DNA from: Methanosarcinaceae archaeon
GTDB lineage: Archaea > Halobacteriota > Methanosarcinia > Methanosarcinales > Methanosarcinaceae
DNA length: 64,000 bases
Reading direction: 5' to 3'
Assembly: GCA_030611265.1 (NCBI GenBank)
Contig: JAUWQD010000009.1
Coordinates: 1 to 64,000 of the forward strand
Positions 62,151 through 64,000 of this stretch are shown here, one piece after another. The notes beneath the pieces are model-generated. The model was not told the origin of the DNA. It was given only the letters and a program-made list of their open reading frames with translations, and did no database searches. A program made the translations under genes and the position numbers. The number at the start of each line of letters is the position of its first letter. Within the stretch, counting starts at the first letter, position 1.

Positions 62151-64000
62151 CTAAAAGCGTCTAATTGAAATTGATTTTATAGTCTCAATTATTTTGTCGA
62201 TCTGGTCAATCGGAAGTTCCAAATTATGTTCATTTTTGAAATCATATAAAAGGTCGTCAATTTCCTGGGCAATTCTGTTATGAATGTCAGTATTGTCATA
62301 GAAATCAACTTTTACATGTTTGTCGATGATTGATTTTACTTTTAAAGAAATATCTGCTATAGGGTCATTAAGATCCTTTCCTGCATTTATTTCATATACT
62401 AATTCGGCTATAACTCCATAGAATGCCTGAGCGTGCGGATTATTATTAATGCTTGGGGGGTATGCGATTCCGGAATCTCCTTTTCTGTAATCCGCTACAA
62501 TTTCCTTCATTTTATCCAGGTATTCCCCTTCAGATATTCTTGCTTCCCTGTATGCTTCAAGAACTTCATATACTCTTTCAGAGAACTTTTTGTAAAATGC
62601 AGGGTTTTCATTCCATTTTTCACTGATACTTTTTGTTATTCTTGAATTTATTGCATCGGCTTTTGCTCGTTTTGAACCAAGACGTTCAAGTTCTTTCTCA
62701 AAATTTATTTTATCGAGAATATCCACAGGATTCGTAATTCTAATTACTTCTTCTGCACAAATGTAATTATCAATCAAGTTTTGCATATGCGATTCGTATT
62801 CTTTGTGGTCGATGCTATCGGAATATCTTAATTTAACCGATCTTCTCAGTTCCTGGTAAAATTTCAAATCTTTTTTATAAGAGTTCAATTCATCCTTGCC
62901 TAATGCATTATACACTTGTTCTGATTCAAGCGCAATTGACAAATATCTGCCAAAGTGGCTAAGTACATTGTAGAAATCATCTCTGATGTCATCATTTGCC
63001 AATAGAACCTCATATTCCTCAACATCTTTCTTGTTTTTCACAGGAATGAAGATATTGATGAGGTCTGTATAATATTGCCTTAAAGAGCCAATTATGCTGA
63101 TAATATCGTATAATGAACCCTTTAAGTCTTCAGGATCAAAGTTTTCCAATCCCGCCCCCGAATACATATCCAATGCTTCGTCAAGGTTCTCCAACAATCC
63201 TCTGTAATCAACAATAAATCCAAAATCCTTGCCTTCGTATAATCTATTTACACGGGCAATTGCTTGAAGAAGTGTGTGTTCTCTCATTGGTTTATCTACA
63301 TACAAAACCGTTGCACGCGGAGCATCAAAGCCTGTCAATAGCATATCAACAACAATTAACAAGTCAATTTCATCACCATTGACAAATTCATCTTTAATTA
63401 AGTCCACATATTTTTCTTCATCGCCATATTTCTCAATCATCCTGTCCCAGAATATTTTGACACGATCCTTTGACTTTCGGTCAACAGCTTCATACCCTTC
63501 CCGCTGATCAGATTGGGAAATTACAACTCTACAATTAACATCTTCCAACTCTTCAAATGCTTCAAGATAGCGGATTGCTTCTATTTTGCTGCTTGTTGCA
63601 AGCATTGCCTTAAAACTGGCGTTTTTTGTTTTGTAATTATCAACATAATGCTGATTAATATCAAATGCAATCAGTTTTATTCTTTGATCTGATGAAGCGA
63701 TTTTCTCAAATCGGCTCCATTTCTGTTTTACTTCTTCTTTTTGTTTATCATTCAAATTTCTGGTAATCATGTCGAGTCTATGGTCAATTGCTTTTTTATT
63801 GACTGTCTGCTCAACCATTTTACCTTCATAAAGAAGAGGCAAAATTGTCTTGTCCCTTACACCATCTACAATTGTGTATTTATGGATCAACTTGCCAAAC
63901 CTGATCATGGTGTTCTTTTCTTTTTTCATCAATGGTGTGCCGGTGAATCCCAGATAACAGGCATTCGGGAAAACATTCTTCATTTTGATGTTTAGTTCCC
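62151..64000 (-). CDS. hsdR: Type I restriction enzyme R subunit, C-terminal part (partial)
   Basis: At least 616 residues, open to the window edge. The frame enters with helicase motif III (GFTGTPL) and continues with the second RecA-like domain: VDMLLTGFDAPRATVLYVDKP and QAIARVNRLYEGKDFGFIVDY (motifs V and VI), then the long helical C-terminal domain that docks with HsdM/HsdS. The nuclease domain and motifs I-II must lie beyond 64000. The ATG at 63983 is internal, not the true start. DNA translocation and cleavage of unmodified DNA is the expected role. Confidence 0.92.
   Translation of the reverse strand, partial: ELNIKMKNVFPNACYLGFTGTPLMKKEKNTMIRFGKLIHKYTIVDGVRDKTILPLLYEGKMVEQTVNKKAIDHRLDMITRNLNDKQKEEVKQKWSRFEKIASSDQRIKLIAFDINQHYVDNYKTKNASFKAMLATSSKIEAIRYLEAFEELEDVNCRVVISQSDQREGYEAVDRKSKDRVKIFWDRMIEKYGDEEKYVDLIKDEFVNGDEIDLLIVVDMLLTGFDAPRATVLYVDKPMREHTLLQAIARVNRLYEGKDFGFIVDYRGLLENLDEALDMYSGAGLENFDPEDLKGSLYDIISIIGSLRQYYTDLINIFIPVKNKKDVEEYEVLLANDDIRDDFYNVLSHFGRYLSIALESEQVYNALGKDELNSYKKDLKFYQELRRSVKLRYSDSIDHKEYESHMQNLIDNYICAEEVIRITNPVDILDKINFEKELERLGSKRAKADAINSRITKSISEKWNENPAFYKKFSERVYEVLEAYREARISEGEYLDKMKEIVADYRKGDSGIAYPPSINNNPHAQAFYGVIAELVYEINAGKDLNDPIADISLKVKSIIDKHVKVDFYDNTDIHNRIAQEIDDLLYDFKNEHNLELPIDQIDKIIETIKSISIRRF

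Noticed and set aside
1..64000. CRISPR array, rRNA genes or a complete insertion sequence
   Set aside because: I saw no regularly spaced repeats, no rRNA sequence and no transposase frame on either strand.

Overview
The window looks like a chromosomal segment of a euryarchaeote in the Methanosarcinales sphere, most likely an anaerobic methane- or alkane-oxidising (ANME-like) archaeon. Archaeal markers are a small replication factor C subunit, RPA-type OB-fold proteins, a histone, an NrpR-family regulator, archaeal three-part glutamate synthase genes and HdrABC-type genes. A very large multihaem cytochrome beside cytochrome c maturation genes fits ANME-type extracellular electron transfer better than an ordinary methanogen. 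This placement is inference from gene content. There is no rRNA gene in the window.

Layout. 0.3-6 kb: NrpR-like regulator, rfcS, small membrane exporter, ferredoxin, histone, RPA and its partner. 6-11.6 kb: a 1572-residue sacsin/HSP90-type ATPase with a DUF3883 nuclease-like end (probable defence gene), bordered by a possible tRNA-Cys remnant, a small inverted-repeat element and a broken gene. 11.7-16.3 kb: PPP-type phosphatase, AlaX, SerA, two archaeal proteins and tRNA-Leu(CAA). 16.3-28.8 kb: ccmF, a small membrane gene and ccmE, divergent from a 3160-codon cytochrome with 32 CxxCH motifs plus six longer variants. 29-38.3 kb: a lipoylation locus (two H-protein-like carriers, an M23-like protein, paired LipS-type radical SAM proteins, and further up a third radical SAM paralogue with lplB), interrupted by an accessory island with VapBC, DUF433, a methyltransferase, a possible HEPN protein and a decayed segmental duplication. 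38.4-42.7 kb: carAB. 43.1-51.7 kb: one tightly packed operon of an HdrB-HdrC fusion, the three glutamate synthase parts and HdrC-HdrB-HdrA. 51.7-54.5 kb: DUF1284 protein, lplA and a geranylgeranyl-reductase-family flavoprotein. 54.6-61.3 kb: a NuoE/NuoF/HoxU-like NADH module in an operon with an FMN glutamate-synthase-like protein, with a paralogue of the latter divergent. 61.4-64 kb: a DUF45 metallopeptidase and the 3' part of a type I restriction subunit running off the window.

How the genes fit together. Three redox themes stand out: (1) haem attachment (CcmE/CcmF) next to a huge secreted cytochrome; (2) lipoyl assembly (LipS1/LipS2, LplA/LplB) next to two lipoyl carriers of unknown partner; (3) two flavin/iron-sulfur assemblies in which a glutamate-synthase-type FMN protein sits with an electron-splitting module, HdrABC in one case and a NuoEF/HoxU-like core in the other. 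The pairings in (3), and the HdrA carboxy-terminal MvhD-like domain that has lost its cysteines, are the best candidates for something not yet described.
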